Of a stretch of DNA of 64,000 nt, positions 1 to 9,639 are shown in pieces. How positions within the stretch are numbered: position 1 is the first letter of the stretch; every line of letters starts with the position of its first letter. Source of the stretch: Emiliania huxleyi CCMP1516 (lineage: Eukaryota; Haptophyta; Isochrysidales; Noelaerhabdaceae). The stretch lies in NCBI RefSeq assembly GCF_000372725.1, contig NW_005200170.1, forward strand, positions 185,052-249,051, written 5' to 3'. The position numbers and the translations under genes are program-made. A model generated the notes under the pieces. The model made no database searches, was not told the origin of the DNA, and saw only the letters and a program-made list of their open reading frames with translations.

Positions 1-330
1 CCCATCCAACTCGCGACTGTCTCTCGGTTGTGTGTCTCTCGCCCAACCCAGCCTCTAACCCCACACTCTCGCCCGCCCTCTCGCTCGCTCCGACGCTCTT
101 GTCCCAAGCGCGCCGAGAGTCGCAGACCCCCCCCCGTCCCCCCCCCCCAAACCCACGCACGCGCCCTCACCGCGGTACGTCGTGCTCCGCCGCCGCACCT
201 GTTGCTCTCTGCCGTGCTCGCGCGTCGGTCTCGCCGGGCCCCGCGCCCTCGCCACCCGGCCGGGGCTGGAGAGGCTCAGAACAGCTCGATGCCGCGCTCC
301 TTGCACACGGCCACCAGCTGCTATTTGTTC
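1..330. other. C-rich stretch, no gene recognised
   Basis: Pyrimidine-rich, with runs of C near 126-150. Reading frames here are open only because of base composition. I see no domain, RNA or repeat that I can name. Confidence 0.4.
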
Positions 331-1141
331 TCATTGTCCACCATGAGCCACTGCACGCGAGGGGAGCCGCGGTGAGCATTGGGCGGGGAGCGGCGTGTGG
401 CGAGGAGGGGCATCTCGCGCCTTCAAGCTCGGGGCGGCCCCCTCCTTGAGGATCTTGTGGTTGCCGTAGTCGGTCACAAACAGCGCGCTGCCGTCCGGGC
501 TGATTACGGCGCCCATTGGGTTCTTGAATGCGCCGCATCGCCGACGCCGTCTGCATCGCCTTCCTCGCCGCTACCCACGAGCGTCGTCACAGCACCCGTC
601 GCCACCTCCACCCGCCGATCTTGTTGTTGCCGCAGTCTCCCACAAACAGCGCGCTGCCGTCCAGGCTCACGGCGAGGCTGTATGGTTCGCTGAACTGCGC
701 CGCACCGCCCACGCCGTCTGCATCGCCTTCCTCGCTGCTACCCGCGAGCGTCGTCACAGCACCCGTCGCCACCTCCACCCGACGGTCGTCGCGTTGCCGG
801 CGTCCGCCACAAACTTTGCGCTGCCGTCCCAGCTGACGAAAATACCGCGGCAGTCCTCGCAGGTTGCAACGGTGCGCACGCGCCCAGCCGACGAGACGTG
901 CAGCACCGAGACCCAGTCGTATCGTACCAGCCGTCCGCGTGATCGCTTGCGACGCCATGCAACTCGACGCCAGAGGTCTGTCCTCGCCCTCGAGCACGAG
1001 CGTGGTGACCTGGCCGACGGCGCGCGCGCCAAAGATGGGCGCCTCGAAGCCGGCAGCGACCGCCACGGGCTCGCCCTCCTCGCCGCCTTTGCCGTCGCTC
1101 TCGGTGCGGGCGCGCTTGCCGGAGCGTGACGCCATGGCCAT
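331..1141 (-). pseudogene. NHL-repeat protein, apparently decayed
   Basis: The minus strand opens at an ATG ending at 1141 (MAMASRSGKRARTESDGK), with a basic KRAR stretch, then a segment containing FEAPIFGARAVGQVTTL and NHL beta-propeller blades. Blade signatures are SWDGSAKFVADAGNATTV, then VATGAVTTLAGSSEEGDADG, then LDGSALFVGDCGNNKI and PDGSALFVTDYGNHKIL. NHL propellers bind proteins or RNA and have no enzymatic role of their own. The blades lie in different frames: the reading frame changes at the same place in two successive blades, just before the expected RRVEVATG, and again near 530-560. I therefore call it decayed, although sequencing errors or very short introns could mimic this. A nearly identical 84-bp piece lies at the right edge of the window (63917-64000) in the same orientation, so this is one member of a local gene pair or family. 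Confidence 0.65.
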
Positions 1142-1171
1142 TGACGGAGAGGTGAAGCGGGCTGCCCACGC

Positions 1172-1402
1172 GGCAAAAGTGCACGCGTGCCCCTTACCAG
1201 CGGAATTTCCGACGCCGTTCCGGCGCCACTTATGGGAAGAGGCAAAACATGCAGCACTCAGCCTTCCCTCCCCCTCCCGGATGGAAGTACTACCTGAGCT
1301 CGACCGTGCTTGACTTCGCTGTTCAGATGGGAAGCGGTAACCCACGGTGATATGGCCGCATGTGATGAGTGCTTGGGCTATCTCGGATCAAGTAGTCAAC
1401 GA
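1172..1402. repeat. Dispersed repeat, copy 1 (inverted partner at 12897-13137)
   Basis: About 230 bp match the reverse complement of 12897-13137 almost base for base, including the piece that reads GYRFPSEQRSQARSSSGSTS. The homology resumes at about 1721-1795 and again near 1855-1890. Copy 1 therefore carries roughly 300 bp (about 1403-1715) that copy 2 lacks. Confidence 0.85.
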
Positions 1403-1715
1403 TTTGGGGAGATTGTGAGTAGCAGGGAACTGGCTGCTGCTGTAGCATTAGCAACCAGTCGAAGCAGCGACTATAAACGCACAACCCCGGGCCCGAAATC
1501 GCACAGAGTCACGCAACACGGGATCCCAGGGAAGGCGAGCAAAAACCTTATCGCGCGCGCTAGACGCCGACTCGGAGGCCGCACCGGTCAGGCGCGCAGC
1601 CGGAGAGAGAGGGAGGCGCTCTGACACTGTGTTCACACGTGTTTCCCCCCCACCCACCACACACACACACAGCAGGCGCTCAATCGCCGCACGCGGCGAG
1701 CGCCTCCATCATCTC
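1403..1715. other. Segment present only in repeat copy 1
   Basis: This stretch interrupts the inverted repeat relative to the copy at 12.8-13.1 kb. It could be an insertion here or a deletion there. It contains a short CA run near 1655-1672. No coding potential is recognised. Confidence 0.5.
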
Positions 1716-1720
1716 ATTCA

Positions 1721-1890
1721 CAATCTGCTCTGCGATGGCCGTGCGAAGAACGACTGAGATATGCCATCATTCCCTTCTTTTGGTAACGCTGTGCCTTTTG
1801 TGGTGCTAGTTCGTGCCAGTCTGCTGTGAGAGGGGCTTGTGTTCGTAGAATTCTTTTGGCAACGCAACGAAAAAGAAATCACGCCCCGAT
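1721..1890. repeat. Dispersed repeat, copy 1, distal part
   Basis: 1721-1795 matches the reverse complement of 12785-12880. A second short match (TTTTGGCAACGCAACGAA) occurs near 1854-1875, so this copy is interrupted again at about 1790-1853. Confidence 0.7.
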
Positions 1891-2009
1891 TGTCTCGCGC
1901 TGCGGCGCGGTCGCCTATTGCTGTCGGCCGGCTGGCGCTCCTGGGGGGTCGGCCAGGTCCCCTGAGGGGCCTCTCTCGCCGGCCCTGCGCGGTCTCAGCA
2001 GAGCGGTCC

Positions 2010-4415
2010 ATGGTTCCGCTCATCTTCCCTAGCGCTGTGGCGCCCGCACCGCCTACCTGCACGCCATCTGGGCCGCCGACGCTCTCCGAGCTACCCGTCG
2101 ACAGCCGCAACCGCACGCTCTTTGACATTGGCCTCCGCTCGCACGACGATGTCCTTGCCGTCATCATCCCTCGCGGCTCGGCGCTACCGGCGTCTGGCCG
2201 GGTGCTCCTCACCTCGTCGCGGCCGCGCCAGCCAGCCCTCGAGCTCGAGCTGCTCTGCGGCCTCCGGTATGCAGCGGCGGGAAACTTTGCTCTTGGCAGG
2301 CGGTCTCCGCTGCCAGCTTCGCCGCTGCCTCCTCACCACTGCCACCTCCCACTCCATTCCTGCCTCCCACTCCACTGGAGTCGTGACGCTTCGCGCAGCC
2401 TCGCCGCTGCCGTCACTGCTGCCCTCACCACCGCCGCCGCCGCCCCCGTTGCCACACAGGCGCAGCGTCGAGCTGCGAGAGCCGGCCGCTGCGCGCGGGC
2501 TGCCGCAGGTGCTGCTGCTGCTGTCCCTCGACGGCGCAGAGCTGCGGCTGTCGGTCGAGGAGGGGGGAGAGGAGGAGGCGGGAGGAGGCGTTGCGGCGGG
2601 AGAGGCGGCGGCGGCAGAGGCGGCGGGAGCAGAGGAGGCGGGAGGAGAGGAGGCGGGAGGAGAGGAGGCGGGAGGAGAGGCAGGAGGCGATGCCCCTTCT
2701 GCAGCGACAGCAGACGGCGCGAGGCTGCGGCGGTGGACCATCCTTCCGGCGGCCCTTTCCCTCGCGCGGTCAGACGGCTGTGAAGACACGCCGTTCACGC
2801 CCTCTGTCCGTGAACAGGCGGCGTTTGCGCGCGATGCCCCCGTGCGGGCGGCGACAGATCGCTCGCTGCTTCCCGCGCTGTGGAGGTTCGGCAACCTGTA
2901 CAGCGAGGTTGGCCCGCCCCGGCCACCGCTACACGTCGCCGCGCTGCTGACCAGGCGCCGCTCACAGCTCAAGTTGCGGACAGGTGCCCCACCCTGGCTA
3001 CTACGTCGCCGGCCGCTACTTGCGGCTGGAGCAGCGCACGGCGCCGCTGCAGGCTGTGCCTCGAGGCGCGAGATACAGCCGAGATATGGGCGAGATCTGG
3101 GCGACGTACAGCCGAGAGCCAGCCGAGAGCCAGCCGTGATACCACTTCACAGCTGCAGGCCCTTCACAGCTGCAGGTCCTTCACAGCTGCAGTCCCCTCC
3201 CTGTGGCCAGGCGCCGACGGCGAGGTGGTGCCCGCCGTGACGGCGGCCAAGGTGTGGCCGAGCGCGTATGCGATGCTGCGGGCGATGGAGGAGCGGGGCG
3301 GCGAGGTGGCGGGTGCCGTGCGTCTAGATGCGGGGCGTAGACCCCTCGCTCTTGCGGCGGGCGCTCGAGCGGGCGCCGCACGCAAGGCGTCCCCCCCGTG
3401 CCTGACCCGGGGGTCCTCCTTAGTATTTTCACGCAGGGGGGCGGTCCCCTTTTATTTCGCCCCCCCCCCCCCCCCCCCCCCCCTCCCTCAGCCAGCTCCT
3501 GCCTCACCCCCCAGGCTCGCGCGTCCTCGAGCTCGGCGCGGGCACAGGACTCGCGGGCATGAGCGGCGCAGTCCTCGGCGCCTGTGCCACGTGGCACTCG
3601 CCCACCCGCCCGAGATACGCGAGGTCAGCCGAGATGGCCCGAGATTAGGAGCCTCGCACGTGGCGCTCACCGACCTCCCCGAGAACTTGCCGCTGCTGCG
3701 GCGGAACGCGGCGCTCAATCGGCTGGAGGGAGACGGCGTCGAGGTTGCCTCTCTCGATTGGACGCAGCCTCTCCCTGAGGCGCCGCGTGCTCCCGCATGC
3801 TCTCCTCCTCTCCCCCTCTCCCCCCCCCTCTCCTCTCCTCTCTCCCTCTCCTCCCTCTCCTCTCCTCCTCTCCCTCCCCTCCCCTCCCCTCCCCTCCCCT
3901 CCCCCTCCCCTCCCCCCCCCTCCCCCTCCCCTCCCCTCCCCTACTGCGTCGGGGTGGAGCCGTCACATGGCCCTGCGCCTCTGACGCGCGCCTCACGCCG
4001 CCCCGCCGTGACCAGGCCTTGCTGGCCGGGGGGTGGGACCTCATCCTCGCCGCCGATTGCGTGTTTTGGGAGGCGCGCGCACCCTCGACGACGGTCGGCT
4101 CACTGCCAGCAGAGCCGCTCACGCCCCGCGCCCGTGATTCAGGTCCTCTTTGATCCGCTCATCGCCACGCTGCAAGCGCTGCTCGCCGCCGCCGCCCCCT
4201 CCGCCGCCGCCTATCTCACTGCGACGCACCGCCAGGCGCGGCTCGCCGAGTTTCTTCGCCGGCTCGATGGCACGGCAAGCCTCGAGAGGGAGGCGCTGCC
4301 GCTGCCTCTCGGCCTGCCGGGCACCGAGCTGCACAGAGTGACACTGCGGCCTGAGCCCTGGTGTCGAGGTGTCGAGGCCCGGTGTCGAGGGTGTCGAGCT
4401 GCTGTCGAGGGATAG
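2010..4415 (+). CDS. FAM86/METTL21-type protein methyltransferase
   Basis: Spliced gene for a class I, SAM-dependent methyltransferase of the METTL21/FAM86 group, which methylates lysines of chaperones or translation factors. The start is the ATG at 2010 (MVPLIFPSAVAPAPPTC). Seen on the plus strand: AAKVWPSAYAMLRAMEERGG (about 3247-3307), the SAM-binding motif I reading SRVLELGAGTGLAGM (3515-3562), ASHVALTDLPENLPLLRRNAA (motif II, from 3649), LDWTQPLPE, GGWDLILAADCVFWE (post II, about 4025-4071), and a terminal exon QVLFDPLIATLQALLAAA from about 4140 to the stop at 4415. Introns at 2908-2983, 3313-3514 and 3578-3648 each begin with a decayed copy of the next exon's start. Splicing 3313-3514 out gives VAGSRVLELGAGTG. 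The N-terminal exons (2010-2900) are less certain because they lie in low-complexity DNA. The exact substrate cannot be told from sequence. Confidence 0.75.
2908..2983 (+). other. Intron beginning with copy of next exon
   Basis: GT donor, 76 bp. Its first ~45 bases align with the exon starting at 2984: both share CCCGGCC/CCCTGGC, then CTAC, then ACGTCGCCG. Removal joins NLYSE to VPHPGYYVAGRYLRLEQR. Confidence 0.6.
3313..3514 (+). other. Intron beginning with copy of next exon
   Basis: GT donor, 202 bp, with a C/T-rich 3' half. The first ~24 bases resemble the exon starting at 3515 (about 17 matches). Removal restores the SAM-binding motif. Confidence 0.6.
3578..3648 (+). other. Intron beginning with copy of next exon
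   Basis: GC donor, 71 bp. 3578-3614 aligns with 3649-3684, sharing GCACGTGGC and CTC.CC.ACC...CCCGAG. The intron ends in the tail GATGGCCCGAGATTAG. Confidence 0.75.
3795..3945 (+). repeat. C/T-rich simple repeat inside an intron
   Basis: Irregular (CCCCTCC)n/(TCCCC)n tract within the methyltransferase intron of about 3782-4016. It serves as a long polypyrimidine stretch before the acceptor near 4016. Confidence 0.6.
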
Positions 4416-4620
4416 AGGTGTCGAGGCCTGTCGAGGCCTGTCGAGGCCTGTCGAGGCCTGTCGAGGCCTGTCGAGGCTGAAACCATGCTTGTCCGTGTCG
4501 AGGAGTGTCGAGGGGTGTCGAGGGGTGTCGAGGGTGTCGAGGGTGTCGAGGGTGTCGAGGGTGTCGAGCGGGTGTCGAGCGGGTGTCGAGTGTTGTCAAG
4601 AGGCGTCTGAGGTATCGAGG
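4360..4620. repeat. Decamer minisatellite (TGTCGAGGnn)
   Basis: Tandem units of 9-10 bp around the core TGTCGAGG, including five TGTCGAGGCC units in a row. It starts inside the last codons of the methyltransferase, so the protein's C-terminus is partly encoded by the array. Confidence 0.85.
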
Positions 4621-4796
4621 TGTCCAAGGTGGGGATGCAGTTGCAGCCCATCAACATACAACAAAAGTTGGGCAGCAGTTGCAAAGCTGTTTCATCCCTT
4701 AGTTGCAGCCTCAGTTGCACCCTGTTGATGTAGCACAACCTGAGCACAACCAGTATACTCTCTGTGGACATTTGCGCGGACATCAAGTGCCGGGAG

Positions 4797-5145
4797 TCAT
4801 TGCCACTGTGCACCAAGGTGCTGTGCAGGCGCAGCACCGCAGCAGCGTCGCTGCTGCAGCAGCGTCGCTGCTGCAGCGTCACCGGCGCACAAAGCGCAAC
4901 TGACCACAGCGCTCATGGCACAAGGCTGGTGCCATGAGTCAGTGGACATTGCCACTGCACAAGGTGCTGTCCAGCAGCTAAGGGCTACAGTACCCCATCG
5001 CAGCAGCGTCGCCGCCGCTGCAGCGTCGCCGTTGCATCGTCGCCAGTGCACAAAGCGCAATGGACCACAGGTCTGCACTCATGGCACAAGCTCACTGGTG
5101 TGAGGATTCATTGCCACTGTACAAGGTGCTGTGCAGCACCTTAGG
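4797..5145. repeat. Three degenerate tandem repeats of about 150-160 bp
   Basis: Units begin near 4798, 4948 and 5109 with CATTGCCACTG followed by CAAGGTGCTGT.CAGCA. Each of the first two continues with CAGCAGCGTCGC tracts and CACAAAGCGCAA. No protein is recognised; the nearby frames are open through GCA/GCC composition. Confidence 0.7.
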
Positions 5146-5329
5146 GCTACCTGAGTACTGCCATGTTTGCTGCATCAACAGGGGTGCAACTGAGCTGCAA
5201 CTTGAGCTAGAACTTGAGAGGCTGCAACTCAGGGATGAAAGTACTGCCAGCCAAGTTTGATTGCTGCTGCAACCCTGATTTCTAACTCTGTGACTCCAAT
5301 GGGTCTACGTCTCTGCTGTGTTAGGATCA

Positions 5330-5565
5330 TCAGAGGTGTCGAGCGGTGTCGAGCGGTGTCGAGCGGTGTCGAGCGGTGTCGAGGGGTGTCGAGGGGTGTC
5401 GAGGGGTGTCGAGGTGTCGAGTTTGGCACCTTGACACGGACGAGCATGGTTTCAGCCTAGATGGTGTCGAGGGGTGTCGAGGGGTGTCGAGTTTGTCGAG
5501 TTGGCATGGGTTGTCGAGGTGTCGAGTCGGTGTCGAGGTTTGGTGTCGAGGTGTCGAGGCCAGGG
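5330..5565. repeat. Decamer minisatellite, second array
   Basis: The same TGTCGAG core as 4360-4620, here as GCGGTGTCGA and GGTGTCGAGG units, broken near 5440-5465 by a short unique piece that also occurs next to the first array (CGGACGAGCATGGTTTCAGC here, AACCATGCTTGTCCGTG there in reverse). Confidence 0.85.
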
Positions 5566-6500
5566 CTCAGACTGCGGCGAGGTCAGGCTGTGGCTGAAGG
5601 GGGCTGAAACCCCCCGGGCATCGCACCTCAGTGCACGGGAAGCTCTGCGGGCCGCTGTGACGTGTGAGCTGTGTGTGCACGCTCGCGCGCGTGCTGTGGA
5701 GCTGTGCGCGCGAAAACTTAAAAGACCGGTAGCCCTCCACCCCATCCACTACCGCCACCGCCGCCCTCTGTCTCCACCGCCGCCGTCGCCGCCGCCGCCG
5801 CCCCAGCCCTTGCCGCCGCCGCCTTCGCCGCCGCCACCGCGGGGACCGCCGCCGCCGCCGCCCCCGTACGTCAGTATCCGCCGCCGCCACCGCACACCCG
5901 CCGACTTCGCCTTCGCCCCCACCCCCACCTCCGCCCTCGACGTCGCCGCCGATCACATATCCAAAGCCACCGCCGTTCCCGCCGCCCCCACGGCCACCGC
6001 CATTCCCAGATCCCACCCCCGCCCTCGCCTCCACCCTCGCCCACACCTCCTCCGCCCTCGCCGGTGCGTCCCTCGCCGCCGCCGCTGCCGCCTCCGACGA
6101 AGCCAGAGAGGTTCTTCGGGGAGTCACCCTCCCCGCCGCCTCCCAGTCCGCCGCCCCCCCCCTCGTTACCACCGCTGCCGCTGCTGCCACCGGCACGGCT
6201 ATCGTCACCACCGCCCCCACCATTGATAAGCATATGCCCCCCCCGGCACGGCCACCGCCGCCAGGGCCTCCGCCACTCCCACCGTCACCGCCAGCGCCGC
6301 CGTCTCCTCCGCCATTGCCACCCGCCCCCTCGCCGCTGCCTTCGCCGCCACCACTTCCGAGCCGAGACCCGCTGCCTGCTTGGAACCGCGAACCGGCGCG
6401 CGCCGCCCGCGGCGCGCGGGGGCGCGGGGGTTTATCTCTCTCTTTTTTTGTGTGCCACCGCATAATTCGACTCCTTGAGGGATCATGTTTCAAAAAGCCG
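5566..6500. other. CCG/CGG low-complexity region, coding unclear
   Basis: Long overlapping open frames on both strands result from (CCN)n/(GCC)n composition. The plus strand reads Pro-rich (PPPPSPPPP, hydroxyproline-rich style) and the minus strand Gly-rich. Either could be an extracellular Pro-rich protein, but no domain, signal peptide or splice pattern decides it, so I do not call a gene. Confidence 0.4.
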
Positions 6501-6587
6501 GGAGATAGCATCGCATTATTGTTGCATATTATGCCACATCAGCACCAGGCACTGCTGCTCTCGACTTTACTAAGTCCTCAGCCTATC

Positions 6588-7129
6588 TCACATCTCCTCG
6601 TAGAACTCGACGACCGGTGGACTCGTGAACGGGTCGCTCGCCGCGAACACCTCCCATGCTGCAAAGTGCGGCGTCGCCTGATGTGCCTCGAAGCCCCGTC
6701 GGCCCTCGTACTTCTCTGAGTGCAACGGGGGAAGAAGGGTGAGAGGGCTGGCTTGGTCCTCCTGGCAGGGCTCGGAGCCGGGAAGCGTCTCACCGTAGAA
6801 GTGGAAGGTGTTCGGCTGGTCCACGTCCTCTCCCCATACGTACTCCACAGCGAGCGGCTCAGTAGAGAGCGTTCCCTTCTGGTTGTCGCGTATACAGGCG
6901 ATGAACTCGTCGCGCCGCTCCGACCTCACGCAACCTTCTGGTTCACGTTGAGACAAAACTTGCTGCCGGGAAGCATTCCGTTGGTCACGGCGTTGGCGAG
7001 GCTGATCGGCGTGCCGGCGCGGCCGGCGTCAGCGGTGCGGCTCAATGTCGCGGACGACGCGAAGAAGCCGGCAGCTGACAGCGAGAGGGCGGCGAGAGAG
7101 AGCATGTGCATACCACACAGCGAAAGCAC
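6588..7129 (-). CDS. ABM-domain (antibiotic biosynthesis monooxygenase-like) protein
   Basis: Small dimeric alpha/beta barrel of the ABM/Dabb superfamily. Members include cofactor-free monooxygenases and quinone- or stress-related proteins, so the reaction cannot be assigned. The minus-strand start is at 7129, or the ATG about eight codons later, with a hydrophobic N-terminus (MLSLAALSLSAAGFFASSA) that looks like a signal or targeting peptide. The core is SERRDEFIACIRDNQKGTL, AVEYVWGEDVDQPNTFHFY, then YEGRRGFEAHQATPHFAAWE, ending VVEFYEEM with a stop at 6588. An intron near 6716-6796 (GT donor GTGAGACG, acceptor CACTCAG) joins FHFY to EKYEGRRGF. The signal peptide exon ends FCLNVNQKV and the domain resumes one frame over at about 6927-6935, where LNVNLxVKPERRDEF would be expected. 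That is an apparent single frameshift or a sequencing error. The conserved Trp, His and Glu of the family are present. Confidence 0.7.
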
Positions 7130-7241
7130 TTCTTCTATATCGTGTTTTCTTTCTTTCTTTACCGACCTCTATTCCAGTCATAAAAAATGATTATTTATTA
7201 CTGTTCATACCATACATTGTGTGTTTGTCCTCGGCTCTGCG

Positions 7242-8054
7242 TCAGAGACACACGTTGGGTGAGGCGGTCGGTGCTCGTGCTCCAGCGGCGGAGAATGAGC
7301 CCCGCCCCCGGTCGGCACTCCACAGCGTGCTGAGCACCCGGCAAACGGAGTCACGGCGGGGTGGCAAGCTGGGCGGCGACGGAGGTGGGAGGGGAGCGGG
7401 CGGTGCGCGGGGTGCGGGCTGTGAGTCATCAGGCCGCTCGTTGCCCTGCAGCGCCGCCACAGCTTGAAGCCGTGGCATGACCGCGTCCCAGACGAGGGAC
7501 CACAGGAACGCACGCGGAGGCGGAGGCGCGGAGTCTGAGTCCACCTTCACTATGAACGGCTGTGGCGGCTTTACGCCCTCCCTCGCTGCGGCCGCATGCA
7601 GCAGCTCCTCCGCCACCGCTCTCCTGCGCATGGTCTCCTCCGCCGCAGCCTTTGCCGAGAGGGCGGGAGAGTCTGGCTGGCCCGTGGCGAGGATGGCACA
7701 GTAGCCGAGGAAGAGCGCAACGCCGGCAATGAACACAAAAGTGCGGCAGAGCGCCTTGATCACCGACGCAGGCGAGGACGGTGCACGGCGGGAGGGTTTG
7801 AGGCAGCAAAAGGAGTAGCAATCGCCGCCGTCGTACGTGTGCCCTTGGACCAAAGCTGCTGCTTCGTTCTCGCCCGACAAGAGCCTCCTCGAGAGCGGCC
7901 ACTCGTCGACTGACGCGTGCTGCCGTATCTCACGAGAGATGGTCGCTAACCGGGCGTCACGATTCTGGCATGCCCGCTCTGCGGCGCAGTCGCAGAGCAA
8001 GCCACGAGACGAGCTCGCGCTACAGGCGACGAGGAGCACCGTGTGCACACGCAT
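7242..8054 (-). CDS. Predicted membrane protein, function unknown
   Basis: Minus-strand single-exon ORF. I prefer the ATG at 8054 (MRVHTVLLVACSASSSRG) because it gives a clean signal peptide. About 270 residues follow: a Cys-containing lumenal segment (CDCAAERACQ, CYSFCC), one strong transmembrane helix TFVFIAGVALFLGYCAILATG, an Ala-rich helix (AAAEETMRRRAVAEELLHAAAA), then a Pro-rich region and the stop at 7242. The layout suggests a single-pass membrane protein. I do not recognise a family. Confidence 0.5.
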   Translation of the reverse strand: MRVHTVLLVACSASSSRGLLCDCAAERACQNRDARLATISREIRQHASVDEWPLSRRLLSGENEAAALVQGHTYDGGDCYSFCCLKPSRRAPSSPASVIKALCRTFVFIAGVALFLGYCAILATGQPDSPALSAKAAAEETMRRRAVAEELLHAAAAREGVKPPQPFIVKVDSDSAPPPPRAFLWSLVWDAVMPRLQAVAALQGNERPDDSQPAPRAPPAPLPPPSPPSLPPRRDSVCRVLSTLWSADRGRGSFSAAGARAPTASPNVCL

Positions 8055-8336
8055 AATGGCTGGAGAGTGACGGCAGGGTGACGGGCCCACTTGCTGCTGC
8101 TGACGGGCAAACCAGAGACCAAGCAATCCGGAGATTTTTTCTTTTTTTTGAGAGCGCCTTCGTTGTTAATAGTACAAGCCCAATGGTCCCTTTCGAGCGG
8201 TCCCCTGTCGCAGTCGCACACACGCACACGCCGCACCGCACCGCGCGCCCGCCCGCGATTTTTTCTCACACCGCGGCACTTGACAGGGTCGATTCCGCAT
8301 GGTGCGGGACCCCTCCGATCGTCCTGTAACCACACA

Positions 8337-8824
8337 CTCCTTAAAATCCCTGTGTGGTGGCGGCGTGCCGTCCTCCCATCCCTCCCTCCGACGCTGTTTT
8401 CTTTCTTTCTTTCTGTAACTACTTAAAATCCCTGTGGTGGCGGCGTGCCGTCCTCCCATCCCTCCCTTGTGTCTGTTTTCTTTCTTTCTTTCTGTAACTA
8501 CTCAATTAACTTCGACGAGCCTACAACACGGGCGGTCGCCTAGAATTTTACAACAAAAGAAGGTTCGGGTGGCTCATCGAAGGTTCGATCGCCTCCTTCC
8601 TCCGCGAGCGAGCGAGCGGAGGAGGCGCCGCCTCGCGGCCGTTCGGGCAGCAAAACAGATCATTCGAACCCTGACAGGGATCAGGGTAGACGAAGCTCGA
8701 AGGCTGGAGCGAGCCGACAGGCCCACTTGCTCGGCGGAGAGCAGAAATAAAGAAAGAAAACAGACAACCCAAGGGAGGAGTGGGAGGACGGCACGCCGCC
8801 ACCACACAGGGATTTTAAGGAGAG
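8337..8824. mobile_element. MITE-like element with about 80-bp terminal inverted repeats
   Basis: The left end (8337-8420) and the right end (about 8742-8824) are inverted copies. Each carries CTCCTTAAAATCCCTGTG, TGGTGGCGGCGTGCCGTCCT and a TTTTCTTTCTTTCTTT tract. A second direct copy of the left end follows at 8421-8503, so the left terminus is doubled. No transposase frame lies inside (about 240 bp of interior). I find no clear target-site duplication. Shorter relatives of the end sequence (GCCGTCCTCCCATCCCTCCC followed by TTTCTTTCTTT) lie at about 33640-33725, 50850-50900 and 51430-51475. Confidence 0.7.
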
Positions 8825-9225
8825 GAGTGGGTGCTAGCCGTCGCCCACCCTAGCCCTTGGGCGTCTGCTTCTTCCTATCTCTCTTCGCACAGTCCCTCGC
8901 CGATTCTCGCTGCAACCTTCATGCCACCTCGCGGTCGTCCCACTCTCGTCGTTCTCTCTTCTGTCGCTTGATCCTCTGTCGCGTTGCTCTCCTCTGTCTG
9001 CCTCGTTCTGCGACGGACGGCGCCGCCGCCTGCCGCTCCCTCAGCTTCTCCCGCCTTTCGGCGCAACTCTGCCCTCCTCGCGGCATATTTTGGCCCCTCG
9101 AGTTTATCGAGCTCTCCTCGCGCAAGGTCGCGCAAGGCCCTGGACGACTCTTCTCATTTTTCGCACCATCATTTGTTTCGTAGAGATCCGATGAGAGATC
9201 CGGACCGACTGAGGCCAAATATACA

Positions 9226-9615
9226 ATGGTGAAGAGGCGCCGCGAGGACGATACAGCGAGCGCTTCGGCCCCAAACGCCATGGCCGTCGTCCAGGCCGTT
9301 CGGGCAGGGATCAAGCTGCAGCGAGAGGACCCGCAGCGCGCCTTCCGGCATGCCTGCCTTCTCCAAATGCGAGTGATGTTGGCCGCAAAAAACCCTATGA
9401 CCGAGCCTCTGCACAAGTTCTCCCACGGCCAAGGGGTCCTCTGGCGGGACGACTCGCCGCCCGAGACGCCCGCCCTGTCCGCCTCGAGCAGCTCCAGCGA
9501 CCTCGACTCGGGCTTTAACATGGTGGAGGACGAGTTTGCGATGCTTGTGGACGAGCTTGAAGATCTGGACGAGGTGGCGTCCGTGGCGGCGGAGCAGTGG
9601 GCCTCAGCTCGTTAG
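9226..9615 (+). CDS. Small hypothetical protein with N-terminal basic motif
   Basis: Intronless ORF of 129 residues starting at ATG 9226 (MVKRRREDD) and stopping at 9615. KRRRE looks like a nuclear localisation signal. A predicted helix follows (AMAVVQAVRAGIKLQREDPQRAFRHACLLQMRVMLAA), then a Ser tract and an acidic C-terminus (VEDEFAMLVDELEDLDEV) of the kind seen in transcriptional activators. No family is recognised. The isolated start, stop codon and regular codon use are the only support. Confidence 0.45.
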   Translation: MVKRRREDDTASASAPNAMAVVQAVRAGIKLQREDPQRAFRHACLLQMRVMLAAKNPMTEPLHKFSHGQGVLWRDDSPPETPALSASSSSSDLDSGFNMVEDEFAMLVDELEDLDEVASVAAEQWASAR

Positions 9616-9639
9616 TCGCGAGGAATTGGCGAGCAGTGG

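Noticed and set aside
5690-6480. Long Gly-rich (minus) and Pro-rich (plus) open frames
   Set aside because: Both follow from CCG/CGG composition. Without domains, a signal peptide or splice evidence, neither is called a gene.
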